In this document: piece after piece, positions 16,903-24,469 of the stretch
How the letters are laid out: each line of letters starts with the position of its first letter
Position numbering within the stretch: the first letter of the stretch is position 1
Assembly (NCBI RefSeq): GCF_003697845.1
Contig: NZ_RDQE01000001.1
Coordinates: forward strand, 124,001-188,000
Direction: 5' to 3'
Length of the DNA: 64,000 nucleotides
Origin: Halobellus captivus
GTDB lineage: Archaea > Halobacteriota > Halobacteria > Halobacteriales > Haloferacaceae
Notes under the pieces: generated by a model
The model's input: only the letters and a program-made list of their open reading frames with translations
What the model was told of the DNA's origin: nothing
Databases searched by the model: none
Made by a program: the position numbers and the translations under genes

Positions 16903-17346
16903 TCAAATCGACTTCCGCAGACAGGTGGCGGTCGTGGGACACAGGTCGGCGAATTCGGTCGTCCGCCGGATCGCCTCCGGCACCGCGTCCCGCTCTATCG
17001 TCTCGTAGCCGAGGTTCTCGAAGAATTCGGACGCGGTCGTGGTGAGCAGATACAGCGTTTCGACGCCGTTGTCCCGAGCCGTCCGTTCCAGCGCCTCACA
17101 GAGTGCCGTTCCGAACCCGTTCTCCCGCGCCCCTCGTTCGACGACGACCGATCGGAGCAACCCCTCGGTGTCGTAGATCTCGATCCCGCCGACGCCGACC
17201 CGCTCTCCGCGGTCGTATCCGACGTAGAACCGACCGGCCCCTGCCCTCACGTCGCTCGACGGCAGTCCGTTCCGCTCCAGCAGCGTTTCGACGTATCCTA
17301 TCGTCTCCTCGTCGGCCCGCTGGAGCGAGAGGGATACACCACTCAT
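16903..17346 (-). CDS. ArsN2-type GNAT acetyltransferase
   Basis: A 147-residue GNAT enzyme. The acetyl-CoA loop reads ENGFGTALCEALERTA, near residue 80, and the last third has YLLTTTASEFFENLGY. It ends with a block typical of the arsenic-resistance N-acetyltransferase ArsN2: RDAVPEAIRRTTEFADLCPTTATCL. Related ArsN proteins acetylate the amine of organoarsenicals such as arsenothricin. The ATG at 17346 (MSGVSLSLQ) is preferred over open frame further upstream, which is arginine-rich. Being inside a sulfur island may reflect thiol chemistry shared with arsenic, but this is not proven. Confidence 0.75.
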   Translation of the reverse strand: MSGVSLSLQRADEETIGYVETLLERNGLPSSDVRAGAGRFYVGYDRGERVGVGGIEIYDTEGLLRSVVVERGARENGFGTALCEALERTARDNGVETLYLLTTTASEFFENLGYETIERDAVPEAIRRTTEFADLCPTTATCLRKSI

Positions 17347-17417
17347 ATCCACTGCTACCGGCGGAAACGAGTTAATACTTCGTTCGAGCCGTGGCGTGCG
17401 TGACGCCGTAGCCGTAT

Positions 17418-18005
17418 TCAAACGAGCAGTTGAATGTCGGCGTCGGCCATGTCCTGGAAGGCGGAGGCCGCGCCCACGCCGGTCGTCACGCCGTCGTAGA
17501 AGTCGTCCTCGTCGTAGCCGAGCAGGTCGATCGTCATCTGACACGCCTGGAGGTCGACGCCGCTCGCGAGGGAGGTCTCGATCAGCTCCTCGACGGAGGC
17601 GACGTCGTTGTCCTCGATCCGGTTTCGCATCATCCGCGCGGTCATCCGGTCCATTCCCGGAAGCGCGGCGATGGCGTTCGGCAGCGGCATGTTGGGGTTG
17701 CCGACGGAGCTCAATCCGAGGTCCTTCGAGTTCTCCTCGTGGAGGATCTCGAGCCCCCAGAAGGTGTGGAAGACCGTGACGTCGTAGCCGAAGGCGGCGG
17801 CCGTGCTCGCGAGGATGAGCGGCGGGTACGCCATGTCCAGCGTTCCCTTCGTGGCGATGATCACCATCCTGTCGGCGCTCCCCTCGTCGACCTCGCTCCG
17901 GAGGTCGGAGACCTCGGCCTCCAACGCCTCGATCTGCGCGCGCAGCTCGGAGACGTCGTCGGGTGAGAGTTCGCCGTCGGCCGACGGCGGTGTGTCCGCG
18001 CTCAT
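17418..18005 (-). CDS. DsrE/DsrF/DrsH-like (DsrE2-type) sulfurtransferase
   Basis: A 195-residue DsrE-superfamily protein. A coiled-coil N-terminus (EALEAEVSDLRSEV) leads to the core strand MVIIATKGTLDMAYPPLILASTAAAFGYDVTVFHTFWG, then GVDLQACQMTIDLLGY with the likely persulfide cysteine. DsrE2-type proteins exchange sulfane sulfur or thiosulfonate with TusA. The gene lies one base downstream of a TusA gene, so the pair is almost surely one transcript and a working donor-acceptor couple. The short hydrophobic stretches suggest possible membrane association. Start ATG at 18005 follows the tusA stop directly. Confidence 0.87.
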   Translation of the reverse strand: MSADTPPSADGELSPDDVSELRAQIEALEAEVSDLRSEVDEGSADRMVIIATKGTLDMAYPPLILASTAAAFGYDVTVFHTFWGLEILHEENSKDLGLSSVGNPNMPLPNAIAALPGMDRMTARMMRNRIEDNDVASVEELIETSLASGVDLQACQMTIDLLGYDEDDFYDGVTTGVGAASAFQDMADADIQLLV

Positions 18006-18006
18006 C

Positions 18007-18261
18007 TCACTCCGCCTTCCGGACGTAGTGTTTGTACACTGCCGTCCCGTCCTCGGTGGCCTCGGCCTGGTCGACCAGCTCGGCACCCTCGGTCGACTCG
18101 GCCCAGCCCTTGATGTCGCTCATGCTCCCCGAGTCCGTCGAGACGACCTCGAGAACGTCGCCGGCCGCGAGGCCGTCGAACGCTCCCTTCGTCTTGATGA
18201 CGGGCATCGGGCAGTTCTGTCCTTTCACGTCGAGCGTCTCCGTCGCGGTTTCCGTGCTCAT
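18007..18261 (-). CDS. TusA-like sulfur carrier protein (second copy)
   Basis: An 84-residue TusA fold with the persulfide cysteine in KGQNCPMPVIKTKGAF (CPxP motif near residue 17). The C-terminal strand reads VYKHYVRKAE. It is the first gene of a two-gene minus-strand transcript with the DsrE2-type protein. It differs clearly from the first TusA of this window, so the two likely serve different partners: SQR for one, DsrE for this one. ATG at 18261 is the only good start. Confidence 0.92.
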   Translation of the reverse strand: MSTETATETLDVKGQNCPMPVIKTKGAFDGLAAGDVLEVVSTDSGSMSDIKGWAESTEGAELVDQAEATEDGTAVYKHYVRKAE

Positions 18262-18527
18262 GGTTGAATCCCCGTGTTGGGGCTATCACACAATATTGGA
18301 TGTCCGATGATAAGTGTGTCGATTCTTGTGGTTGACCTGAACTGCTGAACGACACTGATGCCTAGATCCGGGATCTCCTGACTCTTCATTCGCACGTACC
18401 TGCGTATATGCGCTGTAAAGACTGATTCAACCCGATACCGGCCGACGCTCGTTGCCTAGTATATTGTATAGTAAGTACACAACTATGGGAAGTCTTAAGT
18501 CGATACGTCCGATAGTAGAGAGCGTAC
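18262..18527. promoter_or_regulatory. Divergent sulfur-gene promoter region
   Basis: A 266-base AT-richer intergenic region between the tusA-dsrE pair and the rhodanese-MBL gene. ACACAATATT at 18288-18297 (CAATATT, one mismatch to CAATACT) lies 27-36 bases before the tusA start. AGTATATTGTATAGTA, around 18458-18474, has a TATTG/CAATA core on the other side, about 55-70 bases before the rhodanese-MBL ATG. A TATA-like CTTAAGT follows at about 18495. No small gene is convincing here. Confidence 0.45.
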
Positions 18528-19730
18528 ATGGACGCAGACGAGATGGACTTTCCGACGCCGGACTCGGACGTCGACTCGATCGCACCCGAAACGCTCAAAG
18601 ACCGCATCGACGCCGGGGAATCGGTGACGCTGCTCGACGCCCGGATGTCGAGCGATTACGAGGAGTGGCGCATCGACGGCGAGACCGTCGAGTCGATCAA
18701 CGTGCCGTACTTCCACTTCCTCGACGAGGAGATCGGCGACGACGTCCTCGCGTCGATCCCGGACGACGAGCACGTCACCGTGCTCTGTGCGAAGGGCGGC
18801 GCGAGCGAGTACGTCGCGGGCGCGCTCGCCGACCGCGGCTACGAAGTCGACCACCTCGAGGACGGCATGAACGGCTGGGCGTCGATCTACGAGGCCCACG
18901 AGGTGACCGGCTACGACGGCCCGGGGACGCTCCTCCAGTACCAGCGCCCCTCCAGCGGCTGTCTCGGCTACCTGCTCTACGACGGCGACGAGGCCGCCGT
19001 CGTCGACCCGCTGCGGGCGTTCACCGACCGCTACCTCGCCGACGCCGCGGAACTCGGCGTCGATCTGACGTACGCGTTCGACACGCACGTGCACGCGGAT
19101 CACGTCTCCGGGCTCCGTGAGTTGGCCGAGGAGGGCGTCGAGGCGGTCCTTCCCTCCGCCGCCGCCGACCGCGGCGTCACCTACGCGGACGAGGTCACGC
19201 TGACGGAGGACGGCGACGAGTTCGCCGTCGGATCGGCGACGATCGAGACGGTGTTCACGCCCGGCCACACCACGGGCATGACCTCCTACCTGCTCGGCGG
19301 GAGCCTGCTCGCGACCGGCGACGGTCTCTTCGTCGAGAGCGTCGCCCGTCCCGACCTCGAGGAGGGGGACGAGGGCGCGCCGGAGGCCGCCCGGTTGTTG
19401 TACGACTCGCTCCAGAACCGCGTGTTGACCCTCGACGACGACGTCCTCGTCGGCGGTGCGCACTTCAGTGACGCGGCCGAGTCGGCCGCGGACGGCACCT
19501 ACACCGCGCCGATCGGCGAGCTCCGCGAACGCATGGACGCGCTCTCGGTCGACGAGGATACGTTCGTCGAGACCGTCCTCGCGGACATGCCGCCCAGACC
19601 GGCCAACTACGAGGAGGTCATCGCCACCAACCTCGGGCAGAACGCCGTCGACGACGACGAGGCGTTCGCGCTCGAGCTCGGCCCGAACAACTGCGCCGCG
19701 AGCCAGGATGCGCTCACGAGCGACGACTGA
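18528..19730 (+). CDS. Rhodanese-metallo-beta-lactamase fusion, persulfide dioxygenase-like
   Basis: A 400-residue two-domain protein. Residues 18-125 form a rhodanese domain with LLDARMSSDYEEWRI and the active-site loop TVLCAKGGASEYVA. Residues 140-345 form an MBL-fold domain of the ETHE1 type, with THVHADHVSGL (HxHxDH), TPGHTTGMTSYL and LATGDGLF metal-site motifs. ETHE1-like enzymes oxidise glutathione- or other thiol-bound persulfide to sulfite, and rhodaneses move sulfane sulfur between thiols. The order here is rhodanese first, the reverse of CstB-type fusions. Expected to be cytoplasmic. An in-frame ATG at 18543 is an alternative start. Confidence 0.88.
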   Translation: MDADEMDFPTPDSDVDSIAPETLKDRIDAGESVTLLDARMSSDYEEWRIDGETVESINVPYFHFLDEEIGDDVLASIPDDEHVTVLCAKGGASEYVAGALADRGYEVDHLEDGMNGWASIYEAHEVTGYDGPGTLLQYQRPSSGCLGYLLYDGDEAAVVDPLRAFTDRYLADAAELGVDLTYAFDTHVHADHVSGLRELAEEGVEAVLPSAAADRGVTYADEVTLTEDGDEFAVGSATIETVFTPGHTTGMTSYLLGGSLLATGDGLFVESVARPDLEEGDEGAPEAARLLYDSLQNRVLTLDDDVLVGGAHFSDAAESAADGTYTAPIGELRERMDALSVDEDTFVETVLADMPPRPANYEEVIATNLGQNAVDDDEAFALELGPNNCAASQDALTSDD

Positions 19731-19787
19731 TCCGTCCGTGACGTCCCGCTCGCCCGCGACGCCGGTCTCCATCGGAGGTGACGCCGC

Positions 19788-20312
19788 GTGATCGACGCCG
19801 CGGCCGCCGACCTGCTCGGAGCCGGCACCGTCGACGCGCTGTTCCCCAACGGGATCTCGCGGTACGCGATCGGCGGGTTGCTCGTCGGGCTCGGAACCGT
19901 CCTGATCTACCTCGGGACGGGCATCACGGCGGGCGCGAGCACGTTCCTCGAGTCGACGCTCTCGTACGTCTCGGGGCGCTCGCGGTTCGCGCAGTACCGC
20001 GCCTCGCGCGACTGGCGCGTCGTGTTCACCCTCGGGATAATCGGCGGGGCGGCCGTCTACGCGCTGATATACCAGGGCGACCCCTGGTCCATCGCGGACA
20101 GCGCCTGGACCACCGAAGTCTCGCCGTGGCGGCTGTTCCTCGGCGGGATCCTCGTCGGGATCGGCACCCGCGTCGGGAAGGGGTGTACCTCCGGACACGG
20201 GATCTGCGGCGTCGGCTCGGTCTCGCGCACCTCCCTCGTCGGCGTGGCGACGTTCCTCGTCGTCGCGATCGTGACCGCGAACGCCGTCTCGGCGTTGGGG
20301 GTGGGGCTGTGA
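19788..20312 (+). CDS. YeeE/YedE family transporter, first half
   Basis: A 174-residue membrane protein with about four to five helices, at roughly residues 24-45, 78-97, 115-135 and 148-172. It carries the YeeE/YedE signature GKGCTSGHGICGVGSVSR, whose cysteines line the sulfur-transfer path in thiosulfate transporters of this family. Full-length family members are about 350 residues; this one and the next gene each supply half. The GTG start at 19788 is the first codon after a good spacing from the upstream MBL gene. It probably imports thiosulfate or a related sulfane-sulfur compound. Confidence 0.87.
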   Translation: MIDAAAADLLGAGTVDALFPNGISRYAIGGLLVGLGTVLIYLGTGITAGASTFLESTLSYVSGRSRFAQYRASRDWRVVFTLGIIGGAAVYALIYQGDPWSIADSAWTTEVSPWRLFLGGILVGIGTRVGKGCTSGHGICGVGSVSRTSLVGVATFLVVAIVTANAVSALGVGL

Positions 20313-20767
20313 GCCGACACCCGCTCTTCATGCCGCTGATCCTCGTCGGCGGGCTCGTCTTCGGGTTCGGGCTCGGGTTCAGCCACATGGCCCGTCCGGA
20401 GGTCGTCCTCGACTTCCTGACGTTCGACGACTTCGGACTCCTGTTCGTGATGTTCGGCGGCTCGATCGTCGCCGGGATCGCGTTCTGGACCCTGCCGAAA
20501 CTGCGCGGGTCGGCCCCGCTCACGGGGCGACCGTACGGCCGCCGGCTGAAGTCGTTCGACCGCGACGTCCTCGTCGGCGGGTCGATATTCGGCGTCGGCT
20601 GGGGGCTCTCCGGGATCTGTCCCGGGGCGGCCTACGCCAGCCTCGGCGTCGGCAACTGGCCGATCCTCTACGCGATCGGCGGGATGTTCGTCGGCGCGTA
20701 CGCACAGGGCGTCTGGCGCAGCCGGGACGCCGACGACGCGCCCGCCGCCGCACCGAGCGACGACTGA
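20309..20767 (+). CDS. YeeE/YedE family transporter, second half (DUF6691-like)
   Basis: A 152-residue membrane protein with about four helices. GLVFGFGLGFSHMARPEVVLDFL is the opening motif, and GVGWGLSGICPGAAYASLG holds the conserved cysteine of the second repeat. It starts with GTG inside the previous gene's stop (GTGA overlap), so the two halves are made together and must form one channel. The last 15 residues are a disordered alanine/aspartate tail. Together with the rhodanese-MBL gene just upstream, the pair suggests uptake of thiosulfate or persulfide sulfur followed by intracellular handling. Confidence 0.87.
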   Translation: MSRHPLFMPLILVGGLVFGFGLGFSHMARPEVVLDFLTFDDFGLLFVMFGGSIVAGIAFWTLPKLRGSAPLTGRPYGRRLKSFDRDVLVGGSIFGVGWGLSGICPGAAYASLGVGNWPILYAIGGMFVGAYAQGVWRSRDADDAPAAAPSDD

Positions 20768-20875
20768 CCGACGCGTTCCCGCGTCCACACGTTTCCGCTT
20801 CCGCCGGCCCGTGGCCGTTTTCGACTCCCTCGCACGGATCTCCTCTCCCCCGATCTCCCCTCGCGATACACCACC

Positions 20876-22177
20876 ATGACAGACGATCCATCCGACCCGA
20901 CCCGCTCGAGGGATCCGGCCCGCTCGACCGATCCGGCCGATCCGACCGTCTCGACCGACCGCATCGTCGATATCGCGACCGACCTGATCGGGCTCGACAC
21001 GCGAAATCCGCCCGGAGACGTCCGCGAGGCCGTCGATTACGTCGCCGGCCTGCTGGCGGCCGCCGGTTTCGAGACCGAGCGCGTCGTCACGGATCCGGCG
21101 AAGCCGAACCTGCTCGCGGTCCTGCCCGGTCGAACGGACCGGACCCTGCTGTACAACGGCCACGTCGACACCGTCCCGTTCGACGCGGCCGCGTGGAGCC
21201 ACGACCCGCTCGGCGATCGGGACGGCGATCGAGTCTACGGCCGCGGGGCGACCGACATGAAGGGGCCGCTCGCGGCGATGCTGGCCGCCGGGGAGTCGAT
21301 CGCCGCGACGGACGCCGACCCGCCGGTCACCCTCGCGTTCGCGGTCGTGAGCGACGAGGAGACCGGCGGCGACGCCGGCGTCGACACCCTCGTCGCGAGC
21401 GACGCGTTCGACCGGCTCGCGCCCGACGCCTGCGTCATCGGCGAGACGACCTGCTCGCGCGGTCGTCACTCGGTCACCGTCGCCGACCGCGGGAGCATCT
21501 GGCTGACGCTCCGCGCCGAGGGAACCGCCGCACACGGCTCGCGGCCGTCGCTCGGCGACAACGCGATCGACCGGCTCTGGGAGGCGGTCTCGCTGCTTCG
21601 CTCGCGGCTCACGGCCCGGGAGTTCGACCTCGACGCGGCGCTCCGGCCGATCGTCGAGGAGTCGGTCGAGTACTACGAGCCGACGCTCGGCGCGGACGAC
21701 GCACGTGACCTCTTCGAACACCCGACGGTGAACCTCGGGACGATCGAGGGCGGCGAGGCGGTGAACACCGTCCCGGACGCGGCGACCGCCCGCCTGGACG
21801 TGCGGCTGACCGCGGGCGTCGAGACCGCGGACGTGCTCGCGGACGTTCGCGACTGTCTCGCCGACTTCCCCGCGGTCTCGATCGCCGACGTGAGCTGGTC
21901 GGTGGGGAGCTACGAACCCGTCGACGGGACGCTCGTCGGAGCCGTCACCGACGCCGCGACCGCCGTTTCCGGCGAGCGCGTCTTCCGTCGGAGCGCCACC
22001 GGCGGCGGGGACGCGAAGACGTTCCGACACGCCGGCATCCGGACCGTCGAGTTCGCCTTCGGCACCGATACGGTCCACGCGGTCGACGAGTACACCACTC
22101 GCGAGGCGCTGGCGCGGAACGCCGAGGTGTACGCCGCACTGCCGTCGAGATGGGCGGAGCGGTTCGACGAGCGATAG
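20876..22177 (+). CDS. M20 family metallopeptidase/deacylase (ArgE/DapE-like)
   Basis: A 433-residue di-zinc hydrolase. Metal and catalytic motifs stand in family order: NGHVDTVPF (His and Asp), GRGATDMKGPLAA (bridging Asp), SDEETGG (catalytic Glu and metal Glu) and DTVHAVDEYT near the C-terminus (last His). The dimerisation domain lies around residues 210-320. The first 30 residues are a repetitive Thr/Asp/Pro/Arg extension not found in bacterial relatives. It cleaves an N-acyl amino acid or small peptide, but the precise substrate cannot be told. It does not look linked to its sulfur neighbours. Confidence 0.88.
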   Translation: MTDDPSDPTRSRDPARSTDPADPTVSTDRIVDIATDLIGLDTRNPPGDVREAVDYVAGLLAAAGFETERVVTDPAKPNLLAVLPGRTDRTLLYNGHVDTVPFDAAAWSHDPLGDRDGDRVYGRGATDMKGPLAAMLAAGESIAATDADPPVTLAFAVVSDEETGGDAGVDTLVASDAFDRLAPDACVIGETTCSRGRHSVTVADRGSIWLTLRAEGTAAHGSRPSLGDNAIDRLWEAVSLLRSRLTAREFDLDAALRPIVEESVEYYEPTLGADDARDLFEHPTVNLGTIEGGEAVNTVPDAATARLDVRLTAGVETADVLADVRDCLADFPAVSIADVSWSVGSYEPVDGTLVGAVTDAATAVSGERVFRRSATGGGDAKTFRHAGIRTVEFAFGTDTVHAVDEYTTREALARNAEVYAALPSRWAERFDER

Positions 22178-22200
22178 AGGCTGATCCCTCCGAAGCAAGC

Positions 22201-22245
22201 CTTTATACTGGTCCGAGAACAATAGTGTGTATGGAATCCAATACT
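22201..22245 (+). promoter_or_regulatory. Promoter and CAATACT site of thioredoxin-like gene
   Basis: CTTTATACT at about 22200-22208 lies 27 bases before the ATG and fits a leaderless start. GAACAATAGT (22217-22226) sits on the presumed transcription start, and a perfect CAATACT at 22239-22245 lies just inside the coding region. Their proximity to a thiol-redox gene matches the other sites. Confidence 0.4.
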
Positions 22246-22605
22246 GTATCGACGGGAGAGGACCACGCGAGGGACGCCCCGCGTGGTCGTCCGACCTCGC
22301 TCGCCGACGAGTCCGCCCTCGACGACTTCCTCGCCGACACCGACGCCGCGCTCGTCGAGTTCTACACCGAAGGGTGCGGGATCTGCGCGAGCATGGAGCC
22401 CGTCCTCGGCAACGTCGCCCGCACGGTCGACGTCGACGTGGCGCTCGTGAATCCCCGCGACGACCCGCCGCTCGTCGAGCGGTTCGACGTGCGCAGCGTG
22501 CCGCTCTTCGTCCTCTTCGTCGACGGCGAGCCGGTCGCCCGCCGCGCGGAGGGGTTCATCCCCGGAGACGACCTCACGGCGTGGGTTCGCGAGGTCGTCG
22601 AGTAA
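22231..22605 (+). CDS. Thioredoxin-like protein with CGIC active site
   Basis: A 124-residue thioredoxin fold. After a 35-residue variable N-terminus, the active site reads EFYTEGCGICASMEPVL, a CxxC with Gly-Ile between the cysteines in place of Gly-Pro and without the usual tryptophan before it. The cis-proline loop is RSVPLFVLF. The changed motif implies a redox potential unlike standard thioredoxin, perhaps for disulfide or persulfide reduction. It is cytoplasmic. It stands as a single gene, probably leaderless. Confidence 0.85.
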   Translation: MESNTVSTGEDHARDAPRGRPTSLADESALDDFLADTDAALVEFYTEGCGICASMEPVLGNVARTVDVDVALVNPRDDPPLVERFDVRSVPLFVLFVDGEPVARRAEGFIPGDDLTAWVREVVE

Positions 22606-22650
22606 CGGATCGGTAGTCGGATTTTTGTCCCCGGTCGACTCCGCGTACGC

Positions 22651-23868
22651 ATGGCGACCATTGCTAACGGGAAGTGGCGTGCGCTCGTTCTCGTCGGGAT
22701 CGCGGAACTGTTCGCGATGACCCTCTGGTTTAGCGGCACGGCGGTCGGCCCGGAACTGGCCGAGGCGTGGAGCCTCTCCGCCGCCGAGACGGCGTGGCTG
22801 ACGAACGCCGTCCAACTCGGGTTCGTCGTCGGTGCGCTGCTGTCGGCGTCATTCACCGTCGCTGACGTCGTTCCGCCACGGTATCTCTTCGCCGGCTCGG
22901 CGCTCACGGGCGCCGCCGTGACGGCGCTCATCGCCGGCGTCGTTTCCAGCGGCCTCCCGGCCATCGCTCTCCGATTCCTCACCGGCGTCACCCTCGCGGG
23001 CGTCTATCCGACGGGCATGAAGATGATGGCGGCGTGGTTCGACGAGGGACGTGGTCTCGCCATCGGCGTCCTCGTCGGCGCGCTCACCGTCGGCTCGGCG
23101 TCGCCACACCTCCTCCGAGCGATCGGCGGCGTCGGTCGTCCCGACCTCGTCCTCTACGGGACCGCGGGGCTCGCCGCCCTCGGCGGGCTTCTCGTCCTAG
23201 CGTACGAGGACGGCCCTCACCAGCCCGAGACGTCCCCGTTCGACCCCGGCGCGATCCGGCGTATCGTCACCGACCGCGGCGTCGTCCTGGCGAACGTCGG
23301 CTACTTCGGCCACATGTGGGAGCTGTACGCCGTCTGGACATGGGTCCCGATATATCTCGTCGCCAGCCTCGAGGCCGGGGGTACGGCGAACGCGGGACGG
23401 CTCGCTTCGCTCCTGGCGTTCGGAACCATCGCGATCGGCGGCGTGGGGGCCTGGATCGCGGGGTCGGCGGCCGACCGCTGGGGCCGATCCCTGGTGACGA
23501 GCGTCTCGATGGGCGTCTCCGGCACCGCCTGTCTCCTCGCCGGCCTCGTCTACGGCTCGTCGCTTCTCGTGGTCGTTCCGTTCGTCCTGGTCTGGGGGTT
23601 CTTCATCGTCGCGGACTCCGCACAGTTCTCCGCGGCCGTCTCGGAACTCGCCGACTCGAGCTACGTCGGCTCCGCGCTGACGCTCCAGACCGCCGTCGGC
23701 TTCCTCATCACCATGGCCTCCATCCGGCTGATCCCCGCGGTTCGGAACGTCGCCGGCTGGCGGTGGGCCTTCGTTCCGCTCGTGGTCGGTCCCCTCGTCG
23801 GGACGGGCGCGATGCTGTGGCTGCGGTCGCTCCCGGAGGCCGCCCGACTGGCGGACGGCCGCGGATAG
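22651..23868 (+). CDS. Major facilitator superfamily transporter
   Basis: A 405-residue MFS protein with 12 predicted helices, grouped six and six around a central loop at about residues 190-205 (EDGPHQPETSPFDP). Typical features are LWFSGTAVGPEL in helix 1, a GVYPTGMKMMAAWFDEGRG motif-A-like loop after helix 4, and AADRWGRSL between helices 8 and 9. The overall pattern resembles the CynX/NimT branch. The substrate cannot be assigned. It lies 45 bases downstream of the thioredoxin-like gene, so co-transcription is possible. Confidence 0.87.
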   Translation: MATIANGKWRALVLVGIAELFAMTLWFSGTAVGPELAEAWSLSAAETAWLTNAVQLGFVVGALLSASFTVADVVPPRYLFAGSALTGAAVTALIAGVVSSGLPAIALRFLTGVTLAGVYPTGMKMMAAWFDEGRGLAIGVLVGALTVGSASPHLLRAIGGVGRPDLVLYGTAGLAALGGLLVLAYEDGPHQPETSPFDPGAIRRIVTDRGVVLANVGYFGHMWELYAVWTWVPIYLVASLEAGGTANAGRLASLLAFGTIAIGGVGAWIAGSAADRWGRSLVTSVSMGVSGTACLLAGLVYGSSLLVVVPFVLVWGFFIVADSAQFSAAVSELADSSYVGSALTLQTAVGFLITMASIRLIPAVRNVAGWRWAFVPLVVGPLVGTGAMLWLRSLPEAARLADGRG

Positions 23869-23904
23869 AGTTCCATCCGACTGACGGACGGCGGCAGGGT
23901 TCCG

Positions 23905-24465
23905 TCACCCTCGCGGCGCCAGCGCGACGACCGCGAACGTCTCGGTGCGGGTCGTCCCGTGGACGACCTCGAAGCCGGCTCCCTCGAGCATCGCGGTCGC
24001 GTCCGCGAGGTCGTACCGCTCGTCGAGCGGCGGCCCGGCGGCGGCGTCGCCGTCGGCGGACCAGTCGAAGACGACGAACCGCCCCTCGGCCCGTAGCACT
24101 CTGGCGACCTCGGCGACCGCGTCGTCGTCGGCGAACTCGTGGAACGTCATCGTCGAGAAGGCGGCGTCGAGCTCGCCCGCCGCGAACGGCAGGTCGGCCA
24201 CGTCGCTCTCGACGAGTTCGACGTTCTCGGGGAGTCCCTTCTCGCGGTACGCCGCGTGCATCTCCGCCTGGAGGTCGACGCCGTACACCGTCCCGGCGTG
24301 GGGCGCGACGTCGTCGGTGTAGAATCCGGTCCCGCTGCCCAGGTCGGCGACGGCGTCGTCGTCGGGATCGACCGCGTCGACCAGCTCCTCGCGCGAGACC
24401 CAGGCGTAGCGCTCGGGGTCCTCGAGCTTCGCCGCCCGGTCGGCGTCGAACGTGTGAAATCCCAT
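23905..24465 (-). CDS. Class I SAM-dependent methyltransferase
   Basis: A 186-residue methyltransferase of the small-molecule type. DLGSGTGFYTDDVA is SAM motif I, YGVDLQAEM is motif II, and FSTMTFHEF with LRAEGRFVVFDW are motifs IV and V. It starts MGFHTFDADRAAKLED, a common opening of UbiE-like archaeal methyltransferases. The start lies 5 bases downstream of the stop of an aminotransferase gene, so the two are in one transcript. Substrate unknown. Confidence 0.87.
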   Translation of the reverse strand: MGFHTFDADRAAKLEDPERYAWVSREELVDAVDPDDDAVADLGSGTGFYTDDVAPHAGTVYGVDLQAEMHAAYREKGLPENVELVESDVADLPFAAGELDAAFSTMTFHEFADDDAVAEVARVLRAEGRFVVFDWSADGDAAAGPPLDERYDLADATAMLEGAGFEVVHGTTRTETFAVVALAPRG

Positions 24466-24469
24466 TCGG

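Noticed and set aside
18386-18607. A 73-codon minus-strand gene upstream of the rhodanese-MBL gene
   Set aside because: It overlaps the coding start and promoter of the rhodanese-MBL gene, has no acidic bias or recognisable motif, and no promoter of its own.
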